Below are positions 17,001 through 26,869 of a DNA stretch of 51,246 nt, one piece after another. The notes beneath the pieces were generated by a model. That model was not told the DNA's origin and did not search any database. It was given only the letters and a program-made list of their open reading frames with translations. The position numbers were made by a program, and so were the translations under genes. The first letter of the stretch is position 1. Every line of letters starts with the position of its first letter. This DNA is from an uncultured Prevotellaceae bacterium (GTDB taxonomy: Bacteria > Bacteroidota > Bacteroidia > Bacteroidales > Bacteroidaceae). The stretch lies in NCBI GenBank assembly GCA_947167455.1, contig CAMVIB010000018.1:1-51246 (forward strand), read 5' to 3'.

Positions 17001-20000
17001 TTATTGGGCGATGACTTTTTTGCCATCGCGAATATATAATCCGCCTGAACGTGGGGTGGCGACGTGGCGTCCGCTTATGTCGTACAAGGCGCTCTCAGCC
17101 ACTCCGCTCGTTGTTTGGTTTATGTTGTCGGCAGTGTCGGTCGCTATGTTGAAGGTCTTCACGCTGCTGCTGCTGTTGCGGAATATGGCTCGGAAGGGAT
17201 TGAGTGTCACCGTGTTGTCGGCGGCCCAGAATTGGTTGGATGCGATGTAGTATATGCCGTCGAAGTCTTCCATCGTCTGTTGCGTATATGCCCCTTGCAT
17301 CGTCCACCCTGTGGCTCCTGTGTTGTCGGTCTGTGGCGTGGTGGTGGCAGCTACGTTGACATTGGTTGCCTCTATGGTGACTACGTCCGCATTTGAAAGT
17401 CTCTTGAATGTTGCCGGGCAATTGGCCGCAACGTCTGCCACTTGCGTGAATGTCATATTGTCTGCATCCACGCTCCTGAGGGCGTAGAACTGCACATCGG
17501 CATTGCTTGTGAGGGCGAAAGGCAGAAGGACCGTACCCCAGTTGTTGGTCATGGTGCGGGCATATCTCGCCGTAGCGGCCGCGAAGGGTTCGCGTATCTC
17601 CATCGGGTGGCCGTCGGTCACCACGAGGTTGTCGCAGGCGCCATCTACCACCATGTTCTTGTCTATGCCTGCGAACTGGTTCGCTGCCGCAGCTTTAATT
17701 ATTTGGTTTGGCGCCGTCGGGTGTACCACGGTGTTGCGTGCCTGGGCATATTTCTCCTGCGTAGCGTCGAACCACAGCGCCTCGCGGCCGTCCCAGTAGT
17801 AGTCTTGTCGCAGGTAGCCGGCGGCGGTCTCAGCCGGTGCCGTAGCGCCCACCCATTCCAGTTTTATGTTGCGGATTTGATAGTAGGCACGGTCGGAGCG
17901 TATGCCGATGGTGGCGTTGTTGGCCACAACGTCGAAAGCGCAGGCGTAGCGGTGGAAGTCAGTGCCTCCCACCTCTTCCGAACGTGCAATCATGGGCCAT
18001 CCGGGGTTGCCGTATAGGGCTATGGCGGTGGCGGCCGGGTCGGCATCGTTGTCTGTCTTCACGTCTGCGCTGAAGCGATACACCCCGTTGGGCAGCATGG
18101 CTACGTTCTGCGACAGCTCGGCGCGGTTTATGGTTCCGGCCCATGCGTTGAACACTCTGTCCTGCACGAAGCAGTCGTTCCACCCGCCGAGGCTCCGCTC
18201 AAAAGTCCAGCCAGAGGGGTAGTTGACATTGCCGCCGCTGCCCTGCACAGCCATGGATGCCACCTGCCCGCTGAAGTCGGCATTGACGATGAGCGCCGTG
18301 GCATCGCCTCCGGCCTTGGCTATGGCCACGGCGTTGTTGAGTACGGCGATGGCGGTGGCCACCTGTTCGGCGCTCTTCGATGCCAGCTCGGCATCGGTCC
18401 AGCCGAACTGCGCCACGGCGCTTGCCGCAGCGTCGTGGACAGTGGCTTTGGCAGCCTCCAGCGCTATGGCGTAGGGCGAGCGCGTTTCTGTGCAAATGAG
18501 TGTGATGTCGTCAATGCTGACTGCGCTCTCCGTTGTACCCACACCTCCTGTGAATCCGAACGAGAGGGTGAAGAGCGAGGGTGTCGATACGTTGATGGTG
18601 AGCGACTTCTGCTGCCACGATGTGGTGGCGTCGATGAGGGTGCGCTGTCCTCCAAGCTCGTAGTAGCATAGGTTGTCGGTGAGCGTCCCGGCCTTTTTGA
18701 TGCGGAAGGTGAGCGTGTATTTGCCCACGGGCAGTGCCGTCTGCTTCACCACTTGGTCCATGCATGTGTATGCCTGCCATTTTGCGCGCAGATAGAGGCT
18801 TGTGGCTGTGGGAGCGCCGTCGTCGGTGCGCTGCCGCAGGTGTATGTATTGTGCGTTTGTGTCGTTGGTGTACGATGTCATGCGTGCTGCCCATCCCGGC
18901 TGTGGATGCACGTTGGCGTTGGTGGCGAGCGCTGTGCCTTGTGTGCTCTCGAAGTCGGTGTTCGCGCCCAGCAGCGCTGTCGCGTCCACCGTGCCGGCTC
19001 CCTGCGCCGCGTGGTATGCCGCAAAGGCATCGTTGAGTGCCGTCGTGGCGGCGTCCACGTCTGCGGCCGTCGTGGCCGTGCGCGCCTGTGCTATTGCGGC
19101 GGTGATGTCTGCATTGGCAGCCGTGGCGTTGAGGCTCTCCATGGCCGTCGTCAGCTGTGCCAGTGTGGCATCCCCGGCGTTGGTCGCGCCGGGCGCAAAG
19201 AGCTGCGTGCCGCTGGTGGCGTATGCAGCGTTGTTGGTCTCGCTGACGTGTATGCGCTTCACCTCCACCACGCCTTTGTTGCCCTTGCACAGCACGAGGA
19301 AAGCCCCTGCCATGCCGCCGTCGTTGCGCCCCGTGGCGGCAACGGTGTAGTCGCGCAGGCCGTTGTAGGTGTACTCCGAGTAGCTGTGGACGTGGCCCGA
19401 GAAATGGACCGCGTTCTTGGTCCTGAGGATTATGTCGGCCAGTTTGTCCTTCTTCTTCTTGGCATAGCTCTGTGCCGTGGCATTGCTGTTGTAAGGCCCC
19501 AGGTCGATGTCGGTGCCGTAGGCCGAGCTGTTAGACGTCTTGATGTACAGCCCCACGTCGTTCTGGTCGAGCCACCAGCGGTCGCAGTCCGAGCCGGCCA
19601 CGAAGGGGTAGTGCTGCATCCAGATGCTGGGTTCCGTGGTGTGGCTGCTGACGAATTTCTCCAGGGCCGCTATCATGCCGTCGGGGGCATAGTACTTAGC
19701 GGCAGAGGTGAGCGACGGCTTGTCGTATGGCTTCTGAAACCAGTAGGTCTGTCCGCAGTAGAAGCGCACGCCGTTGAACACGAAGGTGAATGGTTTCACC
19801 TGTGTGTGGCTGCTGCCGTCGGCAAACTGCTGATAGCCGCTTATGCCGTGGCTCTGGGCTGTGGCGCAGGCTTCCTCCACTATGCGGCGCGCAGTGTCGT
19901 TGCAGTATGAGCCTCCGTCGTTTATGCCCCACGTCAGACCCTTGTCGGGGTTGCTGCCCGTCCAGTAGTCTGGCACTATGTCGTGGTTGCCGCACATGGT

Positions 20001-20597
20001 GATGAAGGGTATGCCGACGGCGGCGAAGCCGGCGTGCGCCGTCTTGAAGTTGTCGCCGCTCTTCTCGCTGTCCTGGTCCATGTCTCCCAGGCTGAGGGCG
20101 ATGTCGCATGTTGGCACGTAGCCCGGCAGGGAGCTGAACTCATAGCGCGGAGCGTTGTCGGCCCCCATGGCCACGAGGCGTTCGACGTAGGCTTGCATGT
20201 CGGCCACGCTGGTGCCGTCGTGTCCGCTCTGTGCGGTGTGTGGGTCGCTGATGAACACGGCGGTGAAGTACTTGCCCTCGGAGAAACGGAACTGGTATGC
20301 CCGGCCTTTGTAGTAGAAGGCCACCGTCTCGTCGTCGGCCACACGTGTAGTGGCGGGGTTAGGCACTATGTCCGTGAGTGCCACCGTATTGCCATCCACG
20401 GTTGCCGCCACGCCGAGTGCCGACAGCGGCTGGTTGAGGTTGGTGCCGAGGGGCAGCTCCACGAGCGTAGTGCCGTCGGTGAACGTCTTTGTCGTCACGC
20501 CCTCGAGGTTCTGGAACGTGAGCGCCATTTGTGCCGTGGCGGTGTGTGCCGCCATGCATGCCACACATGTCGCTATGGCTTGTAGCCTCTTCATCAT
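17001..20597 (-). CDS. Secreted metallophosphoesterase with FIVAR-like and carbohydrate-binding-like modules and T9SS tail
   Basis: 1198 residues. Signal peptide (MMKRLQAIATCVACMAAHTATAQ), a short N-terminal beta region, then a calcineurin-like phosphoesterase with its metal motifs in order: ISDPHTA (about 117), SLGDMDQD (about 170), CGNHDIV (about 204), QHYPF, and SGHVHSYSEY (about 400). After residue 480 come helical Ala-rich FIVAR-like repeats (LAQLTTAMESLN; AEQVATAIAVLNNAVAIAKAG) alternating with two jelly-roll-like modules (NTDFESTQGTAL; NADFSGQVASMAV...LPNGVYRFSADVKTD). The end, YDISGRHVATPRSGGLYIRD, is a T9SS-like sorting tail. It is predicted to act outside the cell on a phosphoester substrate bound through the modules; substrate unknown. 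Co-transcribed with the 59-residue peptide. Confidence 0.88.
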   Translation of the reverse strand: MMKRLQAIATCVACMAAHTATAQMALTFQNLEGVTTKTFTDGTTLVELPLGTNLNQPLSALGVAATVDGNTVALTDIVPNPATTRVADDETVAFYYKGRAYQFRFSEGKYFTAVFISDPHTAQSGHDGTSVADMQAYVERLVAMGADNAPRYEFSSLPGYVPTCDIALSLGDMDQDSEKSGDNFKTAHAGFAAVGIPFITMCGNHDIVPDYWTGSNPDKGLTWGINDGGSYCNDTARRIVEEACATAQSHGISGYQQFADGSSHTQVKPFTFVFNGVRFYCGQTYWFQKPYDKPSLTSAAKYYAPDGMIAALEKFVSSHTTEPSIWMQHYPFVAGSDCDRWWLDQNDVGLYIKTSNSSAYGTDIDLGPYNSNATAQSYAKKKKDKLADIILRTKNAVHFSGHVHSYSEYTYNGLRDYTVAATGRNDGGMAGAFLVLCKGNKGVVEVKRIHVSETNNAAYATSGTQLFAPGATNAGDATLAQLTTAMESLNATAANADITAAIAQARTATTAADVDAATTALNDAFAAYHAAQGAGTVDATALLGANTDFESTQGTALATNANVHPQPGWAARMTSYTNDTNAQYIHLRQRTDDGAPTATSLYLRAKWQAYTCMDQVVKQTALPVGKYTLTFRIKKAGTLTDNLCYYELGGQRTLIDATTSWQQKSLTINVSTPSLFTLSFGFTGGVGTTESAVSIDDITLICTETRSPYAIALEAAKATVHDAAASAVAQFGWTDAELASKSAEQVATAIAVLNNAVAIAKAGGDATALIVNADFSGQVASMAVQGSGGNVNYPSGWTFERSLGGWNDCFVQDRVFNAWAGTINRAELSQNVAMLPNGVYRFSADVKTDNDADPAATAIALYGNPGWPMIARSEEVGGTDFHRYACAFDVVANNATIGIRSDRAYYQIRNIKLEWVGATAPAETAAGYLRQDYYWDGREALWFDATQEKYAQARNTVVHPTAPNQIIKAAAANQFAGIDKNMVVDGACDNLVVTDGHPMEIREPFAAATARYARTMTNNWGTVLLPFALTSNADVQFYALRSVDADNMTFTQVADVAANCPATFKRLSNADVVTIEATNVNVAATTTPQTDNTGATGWTMQGAYTQQTMEDFDGIYYIASNQFWAADNTVTLNPFRAIFRNSSSSVKTFNIATDTADNINQTTSGVAESALYDISGRHVATPRSGGLYIRDGKKVIAQ

Positions 20598-20663
20598 GTT
20601 TTTTGTGTGTAGTTAGTTGGTCGTCAGCAGTATTGTCGCGGAGCAGTGCTTCCGTCGCGGGTG

Positions 20664-20671
20664 CAAAGGTA
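20664..20671 (-). promoter_or_regulatory. -7 box upstream of the phosphoesterase gene
   Basis: TACCTTTG on the minus strand, 66 bases ahead of the ATG at 20597. No clear -33 element was found at the usual distance. Confidence 0.45.
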
Positions 20672-21063
20672 GTGAAAAAGTCTGATGTCTGACGCGTATT
20701 GTCGCAGTTTTTTGAGTTTGTTATGCTTTTTTTGTTTTTCGAGCGAAAGCAGTGGCAGGCTACCGTGGCGTCAGCCCCCGTTGCGCACCAGCTGCAATTG
20801 CGGTGGCAGAGGTACAACACTTTGGCGACGTATTCAAGCGTTTTACCATAGGTCTATATAAAGTGCGTATAAAGTGTGGCATCGCCCGTGGCTTATGACG
20901 GTGCACCCCCTTGTGGAGGCACGTGCCTCGCTTGCCTTTCGGGCGTTGGTGTGCGGGCGTTTTCTCTCTGGGAAGTGCATCGACTTACTGACCTTTACCC
21001 GCCAAAGCTGGGGCGGATGTTACTTTTTTCCGTTTTTTAGCACGGTATCTCAAAAATAAGCAG

Positions 21064-21071
21064 TACCTTTG
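21064..21071 (+). promoter_or_regulatory. -7 box four bases before the S9 peptidase start
   Basis: TACCTTTG matches TAnnTTTG. Transcription normally starts a few bases beyond this box, which would place the first base at or within the ATG at 21076, giving a leaderless message. The alternative is initiation at an internal ATG (21127). Confidence 0.55.
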
Positions 21072-21075
21072 CACC

Positions 21076-23523
21076 ATGCTAACAACAAAATCACTACATT
21101 TACGACTTTGCGCTATAGCCATCGTAATGACTGTGCCGCTGGCAGCTTTTGCCTCCGCGAGCCCGTATAAGCTCGAAGGACTCTCACGCCTCATCATCAA
21201 CTCTCACACCTCCGTCACGTGGCTCGACACGTCCGACCGCTATGCGCTGTATCGCAGCGAGCACCGCGACACGACGGGCTTGGTGCGTGCCGACTACTAC
21301 ATGGTTGACACCCGTCGGCGCCGCACATCGCACCTCGTTGCCGACACCACACTGGCACGCCTGCTGCAACCCTTCTCCAAGAAGCCACTGCTGTTCACAC
21401 CCGAAGGGCAGACGACGCAGGCTGCACATCGCTTTTATGTCACCGACCTCAGGGCCGACAGCAACGATGCCCGCAAACTGTGTTTCGCCTTTCATGGCAG
21501 AAACTTGTGCATCGACACGCGCACGATGCGCCTCGACACGCTTCCCTCACGGCAGAAACAGCATGCCGACCGTCCCTCGCCGCAGTACGACCGTCACTAC
21601 TCGGCCGACAGCCTCTACTACGTCTATGCCATCGGCCATGACCTCTACATGGCTCGCAACGAGCGTTGCGATACGGGGTTTGTGGTCAGGGACACGCTGA
21701 GGCTTACCACCGATGGCCAGCGTTTCTGGTCGTATGCCTTGGGTGGCAACTCGGTGCGCAATGCCACGCCGACCGAGTGGCAGGAGCACCACGGCCGCCG
21801 CTCACGGCGCTGGCGACGCCGTGAGACGCCGCTCGGCAGATGGATCGGTGACACACACACCTACCTCGTCATACGCGAGGACATACGCCGGGTGCCCCTC
21901 CTGCCGTTGGTAGATAACCTCGCACAGCCGCGACCTGTGGTGCGCATGATGAAATACTCGATGCCTGGCGACAGCATCGTGGCTCGCTACAGCACACAGC
22001 TCGTGAACGCCGACACCGCCTTTGCCGACGGAGGCGGTGCTGCCAAGGCCATGACGACGCTGGACCTTGATGCCTACCCCGACCAGAGCATTGACGTGCC
22101 GCGCCTGCGTCCGCTGACCATCAGCGGCCCATACGCCTACGTCATACGCAAGAGCCGCCCGCAGGATGCCATAGACCTCATACGCATCGACGGACGCGAT
22201 GGCACGGCACGTGTGCTCATCCACGAAGACTGCAAGCCGCACCTCAACGAGCAGCTCTTCGCGTTCCACGTCCTCAACGAAGGGCGCGACATCCTGTGGT
22301 GGGCCGAGCGCGGTGACCGTGGGCAGTGGTACCACTATGACGGCGAGTGCCGCCGCTGCCGCCCCCTGACACCGCCGACACTCGTCGCCGCTGAGATTGA
22401 AGACATCGACACCATCGGCCGCCACATAATCTTCAAGGCATACGGCACGCAAGAGGCCGAGCCGACGGCAGCACCCTGCAACCCCTGCTATGCCCACTAC
22501 TACCGCGTTGGCCTCGACGGCCGCGGGCTGACACACCTAACCCCCGGCAATGCCAATCACGCCATCACGCTCTCGCCGAGCCACAGGTTCGTCACCGACC
22601 ACGCTGAGCGCAACGACATGGCCGGTGCCGACTGCATACGCGACCTCAGCGGACGCCTCGTGGCCGACCTCGGCCGCGCCGACCTCTCGCCGCTCACGGC
22701 ACGCGGCTGGCAGCCGCCACGCCAGCTGCAGCTCATGGCCGCCGATGGCCAGACACCCATCTACGGACTCGTCTATACGCCCCACGACATGAAGCCCAGC
22801 GACCGACTGCCCATAATCTCAAACCCATATCCAGGGCCTCACACCGACCTCGTGGAGCTGGGCTTCGCCATCGATGACAACGGCAACCAGACCCTTGCCG
22901 AGGATGGCTTTATCGTCATCAACTTCAGCTACCGGGGCAGCAACCCGTGGCGAGGCCGGCGCTTCTACACCCACGGCTATGGCAACCTCCGCGACTACGT
23001 CCTCGACGACGACTATGCCGCCATCCGTCAGGTGGCACAGCTCATACCGCAGGCCGACACCACACGTGTGGGCATCTATGGCCATTCGGGAGGGGGCTTC
23101 GTGGCCACGGCAGCGCTGCTCACGCGGCCGGATTTCTACAGCACTGCCGTCGCTGCCAGCGGCAATCACGACAACAACATATACCTGCGCTGGTGGGGCG
23201 AGACCTTCCACGGCCTGCGGCAGACGACCGACAGCCTCGGACACACACACTGGGACGCGCACATACCCACGACGCTCGAGCTGGCGCCGCGCCTACGCGG
23301 CAACCTGCTGCTCATACACGGCGATGTTGACGACAACGTACACCCCGCCTGCACGCTGCGCATGGCCGATGCACTCATCCGCGCCGGCAAGCGTTTCGAC
23401 ATGCTCATGCTGCCCGGCAAAGACCACGGCCTGGGCGACCAATACTACAACAACGTGATACGCGCATACTTCTGCCGCCACCTCTTGGGCAAGAGCGTGC
23501 CGATAGACATCGGCAACCTGTAG
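21076..23523 (+). CDS. Secreted S9-family (DPP-IV/prolyl-oligopeptidase-like) peptidase
   Basis: 815 residues. N-terminal signal (MLTTKSLHLRLCAIAIVMTV then PLAAFASA), a beta-propeller region of about 500 residues, and a C-terminal alpha/beta hydrolase. Catalytic residues visible: nucleophile Ser in YGHSGGGFVA (about residue 671), Asp in HGDVDDNVHP (about 752), His in GKDHGLGD (about 783). Family members remove dipeptides or short peptides from the N-terminus of oligopeptides. It is the first gene of an operon with SusC and SusD partners (37-base gap to susC), suggesting that peptides it releases are imported by that pair. Predicted to be periplasmic. Confidence 0.92.
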   Translation: MLTTKSLHLRLCAIAIVMTVPLAAFASASPYKLEGLSRLIINSHTSVTWLDTSDRYALYRSEHRDTTGLVRADYYMVDTRRRRTSHLVADTTLARLLQPFSKKPLLFTPEGQTTQAAHRFYVTDLRADSNDARKLCFAFHGRNLCIDTRTMRLDTLPSRQKQHADRPSPQYDRHYSADSLYYVYAIGHDLYMARNERCDTGFVVRDTLRLTTDGQRFWSYALGGNSVRNATPTEWQEHHGRRSRRWRRRETPLGRWIGDTHTYLVIREDIRRVPLLPLVDNLAQPRPVVRMMKYSMPGDSIVARYSTQLVNADTAFADGGGAAKAMTTLDLDAYPDQSIDVPRLRPLTISGPYAYVIRKSRPQDAIDLIRIDGRDGTARVLIHEDCKPHLNEQLFAFHVLNEGRDILWWAERGDRGQWYHYDGECRRCRPLTPPTLVAAEIEDIDTIGRHIIFKAYGTQEAEPTAAPCNPCYAHYYRVGLDGRGLTHLTPGNANHAITLSPSHRFVTDHAERNDMAGADCIRDLSGRLVADLGRADLSPLTARGWQPPRQLQLMAADGQTPIYGLVYTPHDMKPSDRLPIISNPYPGPHTDLVELGFAIDDNGNQTLAEDGFIVINFSYRGSNPWRGRRFYTHGYGNLRDYVLDDDYAAIRQVAQLIPQADTTRVGIYGHSGGGFVATAALLTRPDFYSTAVAASGNHDNNIYLRWWGETFHGLRQTTDSLGHTHWDAHIPTTLELAPRLRGNLLLIHGDVDDNVHPACTLRMADALIRAGKRFDMLMLPGKDHGLGDQYYNNVIRAYFCRHLLGKSVPIDIGNL

Positions 23524-23560
23524 CGCGCACACGTCAACTAGCAAACTCACTTTGTGGCTT

Positions 23561-26500
23561 ATGAAGCACATCACACTAATACTACTCATGCTGCTCGCCA
23601 CGACGGGCGCTGCGGCACAAGACCGCGCCGCCACCGGAGTCGTGCGCTCGGCCGACGGCGAGCCCCTGGTGGGCGTCGCCGTGCGTCTGCGCGGCACTCA
23701 GCAGGGCACCCAGACCGATGCCGACGGACGCTTCGCCCTGCAATGCCCCATCGGCTCCATCCTCGACTTTACGTACATAGGCTTCAAATCCACCGTCGCC
23801 AAGACCGGGCGCCGCGAGCTCGTGGTGACGCTCGAGGAAGACACGAAGTCGATGGAACAAGTCGTGGTGACTGGCTACACGCAGACCGACATCCGCAAGG
23901 CCACGGGCTCGGTGGGCATACTCACCGAGAAGGATCTCAAGGATCAGCCCCTTGCCAACGTCGATATGCTCATGCAGGGCAAGCTTGCCGGCGTCAACGT
24001 GCAGGCCGTCAGCGGCCGCCCCGGCGAGAGTGCCAAGGTGCGCATACGCGGCATCAGCTCCATCACGGGCAACAGCGAGCCGCTGTGGGTCGTTGACGGC
24101 GTGCCGCTGCAGAAGAACATCCCGTCACTCGGCAGCAGCTACATACGTTCTGGCGACTTCTCGACGCTCTACGCCAACGGCGTGGCAGGCATACCGCCGC
24201 AGAACATAGAGAGCATCACCGTTCTCAAGGATGCCGCCGCTGCCGCCATCTATGGCTCGGAGGCACAAGCCGGAGTCATCGTCATCACCACGAAACGCGG
24301 ACAGGCGGGCAACATACACGTCAACTACTCGGGCAACGTGACACTACAGACGGCGCCCTCACGCGACCACAACCTCATGGACTCGCGCCAGAAGCTCGAC
24401 TATGAGCAGCAGATCTGGGACGAGTTCTCGGCCTATGGCTTAACTCACGGCGGTTACTATCCACGCATCGGCATCACGGGGCAGATACGTTCGGGCTACG
24501 GACGCTTTGCAGGCTGGAGTCGCGAGGAGCAGGATGCCTACATCGGCCAGCTGGCATCGTCGAGCACAGACTGGTTCCGCGAGCTGATGCGCAACAGCGT
24601 GTCAACATCCCACTACCTCAGCGCCAGCGGCGGCTCCGACAAGCTCACCTACTACGTCAGCGCCGGCATGGCCACCAACAAGGGCATCATACGCAAGTCG
24701 GCCTCCGACAGCTACAACTTCAGTGCCAAGGTCTCTGCCAACCCCTCGCAGAGGGTGACGCTCAACTTTCAGGCCGACTACTCGTACCTCAAAAGCCTCG
24801 ACACAAACCCCGGCCTCGACCTCTTCAGGTATGCATACTTCGCCAACCCCTACGAGCGCCCGTATCTCGACGATGGCTCCTTCGCCTCCGATGAGACTTA
24901 CTTCTCGCTACGACAGACTAACGGCCAGGCCTTCCTGCTGCTGCCGCAGAACGGAGTGAGCATCATGCGCGAAATCGACGGTACGAAGCTCGCATCGACA
25001 AGCTCGTCAACGACACTGCGCGCCGACATCACGTGGCGCATCACCGACCATCTGCGACTCTACGGCCTCGCAGCATACACCTATGCCGCCGACGCCTCCG
25101 ACAGCGAGGTGCGGCAAGACACCTACGCCGCATGGCAAGACCGACCCTTCGAGAACGGCGACTCGAAGTCTATGCGCATCTACGGCAACATGACTCAGGC
25201 CAACACCACAAACCGCAACTGGCTCGTCAGGGCACAGGCCGACTACAGCCAGACCTTCAGCGACATACATCACCTGAGGGCAACCCTCGGCACCGAGGTG
25301 CGCAACAGCTACGCCAAGACCGTGGGGCGAAAGGTCTATGGCTACGACCCCGTGACGGGCAACCACTCGTTGCCACTATTCCCGACACCGGCATCGGGAA
25401 CCTTCACCGACATCGACATGCAACGCTACCACGACATCGTCAACCTGCTGTCCGAACAGAGCCGAGTGGAGAACGCCTTCGCATCGTTCTACGGAGCCAT
25501 CGACTACGTGCTCATGAATCGCTACGTGGCCAACGTCACCGCCCGCAGCGACGGCTCAAACAACTTCGGCTCGAAGGAGCAGTTCAATGTCACATGGAGC
25601 GCCGGGCTGGCATGGAATATCGACGAAGAACAGTTCATGCAGCGCATACGCAATATCGTGAGCCACGCCACCATACGCCTGTCAACAGGCCTCACGGGAG
25701 GTGTCAACCGCAGCGTGTATCCCGTGTTGATAATGAACTACATGCGCGAGTTCCGCAACGATGATACTCAGGCCTACCGCATGGCCGGCATCAGCAACCC
25801 GCCCAACCCGCACCTGCGGTGGGAGCACACCCACGACTGGAATGGCAGCATCGACCTGGGTTTCCTGCGCGACCGCCTGTCGCTCAACGTCAGCCTCTAC
25901 CGCCGACGCGGCTACGACCTCGTGACACCCGTGCGCGTCGTCTCCACCACTGGCTTCGACACACAGAGCTACAACACCTCCGAGCAGCTCAACCAGGGCT
26001 TTGAGATCATGGTGGGTGCGACACCCATACGCACCGACGACTGGCGATGGTCGGTCAACGCCAACATCGCCTACAACCAGAACGTACTCACCGACTACCG
26101 CTCGCCGCGCGGCAGCCTCTTCGGCGACATCTATGTGGGCTACCCGCAGGGCAAGCTCTTCGGAGGCAAGCCGTCGGGCATAGACCCCACGACGGGCATC
26201 TACACCTTCCTGCGCCGCGATGATGCCGCCCCGGACGCCAATCCCGCGAAGGCGGAGACGTACCTCTTCTACCTCGGCACTACCAACTATCCGTGGACAG
26301 GAGGCGCATCCACGTCGTTGTCATGGCGGGGGCTGTCGCTGAGCGTGAGCACGGCGTTCTCACTCGGAGCCATGGTGAACAACGACATCAATCCGCCCAG
26401 CTCGGCATCGGCCATAGCGCGCAGGACCACCAACCTCTTCTACAACAACCGCTATGACATCTATGCCGCGCAGAACAACCGCGTCAGCGATGCCGCCTAC

Positions 26501-26836
26501 CGATGGACACCGGAGAACCCCGTCACCGACGGCTACCCCCGACTCATCGACTCTCACGGCGAGAGCATCGGACTGCAGGAGCTGCCGGTGATGTCGGAGA
26601 TTCACAGCGGCATATACTTCCAGAAGTGCAACTACTGGAAGATAAGCTCACTGACACTCGCCTACAGCCTGCCACAGCATGTGTGCCGACGCTTCGCGGC
26701 ATCGTCGTGCGGAGTGTCGTTCACGGCAAACAACCTCTTCATAATCACCAACTACAAGGGTATGAACCCTGAGACACCGGGTGCCGTATATCCCATGAGC
26801 CGAAGCTTCTCGTTCGGACTCAACCTGGGGTTCTGA
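23561..26836 (+). CDS. SusC/RagA-type TonB-dependent outer-membrane transporter
   Basis: 1091 residues from the ATG at 23561; an in-frame TTG nine bases upstream is not needed. Signal MKHITLILLMLLATTGAAAQ, carboxypeptidase-regulatory-like domain (TGVVRSADGEPLVGVAVRLR...DADGRFAL), TonB box region, plug (EQVVVTGYTQTDIRKATGSV; VRIRGISSITGNSEPLWVVD) with IESITVLKDAAAAAIYGSEA, then the barrel, ending RSFSFGLNLGF. It forms the energised pore under the SusD lid encoded next (33-base gap). Because the only catalytic neighbour is a peptidase, a peptide substrate, as for RagAB of Porphyromonas, is more likely than a glycan; this is inference. Confidence 0.96.
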   Translation: MKHITLILLMLLATTGAAAQDRAATGVVRSADGEPLVGVAVRLRGTQQGTQTDADGRFALQCPIGSILDFTYIGFKSTVAKTGRRELVVTLEEDTKSMEQVVVTGYTQTDIRKATGSVGILTEKDLKDQPLANVDMLMQGKLAGVNVQAVSGRPGESAKVRIRGISSITGNSEPLWVVDGVPLQKNIPSLGSSYIRSGDFSTLYANGVAGIPPQNIESITVLKDAAAAAIYGSEAQAGVIVITTKRGQAGNIHVNYSGNVTLQTAPSRDHNLMDSRQKLDYEQQIWDEFSAYGLTHGGYYPRIGITGQIRSGYGRFAGWSREEQDAYIGQLASSSTDWFRELMRNSVSTSHYLSASGGSDKLTYYVSAGMATNKGIIRKSASDSYNFSAKVSANPSQRVTLNFQADYSYLKSLDTNPGLDLFRYAYFANPYERPYLDDGSFASDETYFSLRQTNGQAFLLLPQNGVSIMREIDGTKLASTSSSTTLRADITWRITDHLRLYGLAAYTYAADASDSEVRQDTYAAWQDRPFENGDSKSMRIYGNMTQANTTNRNWLVRAQADYSQTFSDIHHLRATLGTEVRNSYAKTVGRKVYGYDPVTGNHSLPLFPTPASGTFTDIDMQRYHDIVNLLSEQSRVENAFASFYGAIDYVLMNRYVANVTARSDGSNNFGSKEQFNVTWSAGLAWNIDEEQFMQRIRNIVSHATIRLSTGLTGGVNRSVYPVLIMNYMREFRNDDTQAYRMAGISNPPNPHLRWEHTHDWNGSIDLGFLRDRLSLNVSLYRRRGYDLVTPVRVVSTTGFDTQSYNTSEQLNQGFEIMVGATPIRTDDWRWSVNANIAYNQNVLTDYRSPRGSLFGDIYVGYPQGKLFGGKPSGIDPTTGIYTFLRRDDAAPDANPAKAETYLFYLGTTNYPWTGGASTSLSWRGLSLSVSTAFSLGAMVNNDINPPSSASAIARRTTNLFYNNRYDIYAAQNNRVSDAAYRWTPENPVTDGYPRLIDSHGESIGLQELPVMSEIHSGIYFQKCNYWKISSLTLAYSLPQHVCRRFAASSCGVSFTANNLFIITNYKGMNPETPGAVYPMSRSFSFGLNLGF

Positions 26837-26869
26837 GATGCCTGTCAACAACTTACAGAGTAGCAAGAG

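Larger units (their letters stand above)
20598..21075. other. Divergent intergenic region with promoters
   Basis: No gene. It carries the minus-strand -7 box TACCTTTG (20664-20671) for the phosphoesterase and the plus-strand box at 21064-21071 for the peptidase. A perfect 14-bp palindrome GAGGCACGTGCCTC (20916-20929) lies between them and could be an operator. The rest shows nothing definite. Confidence 0.5.
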
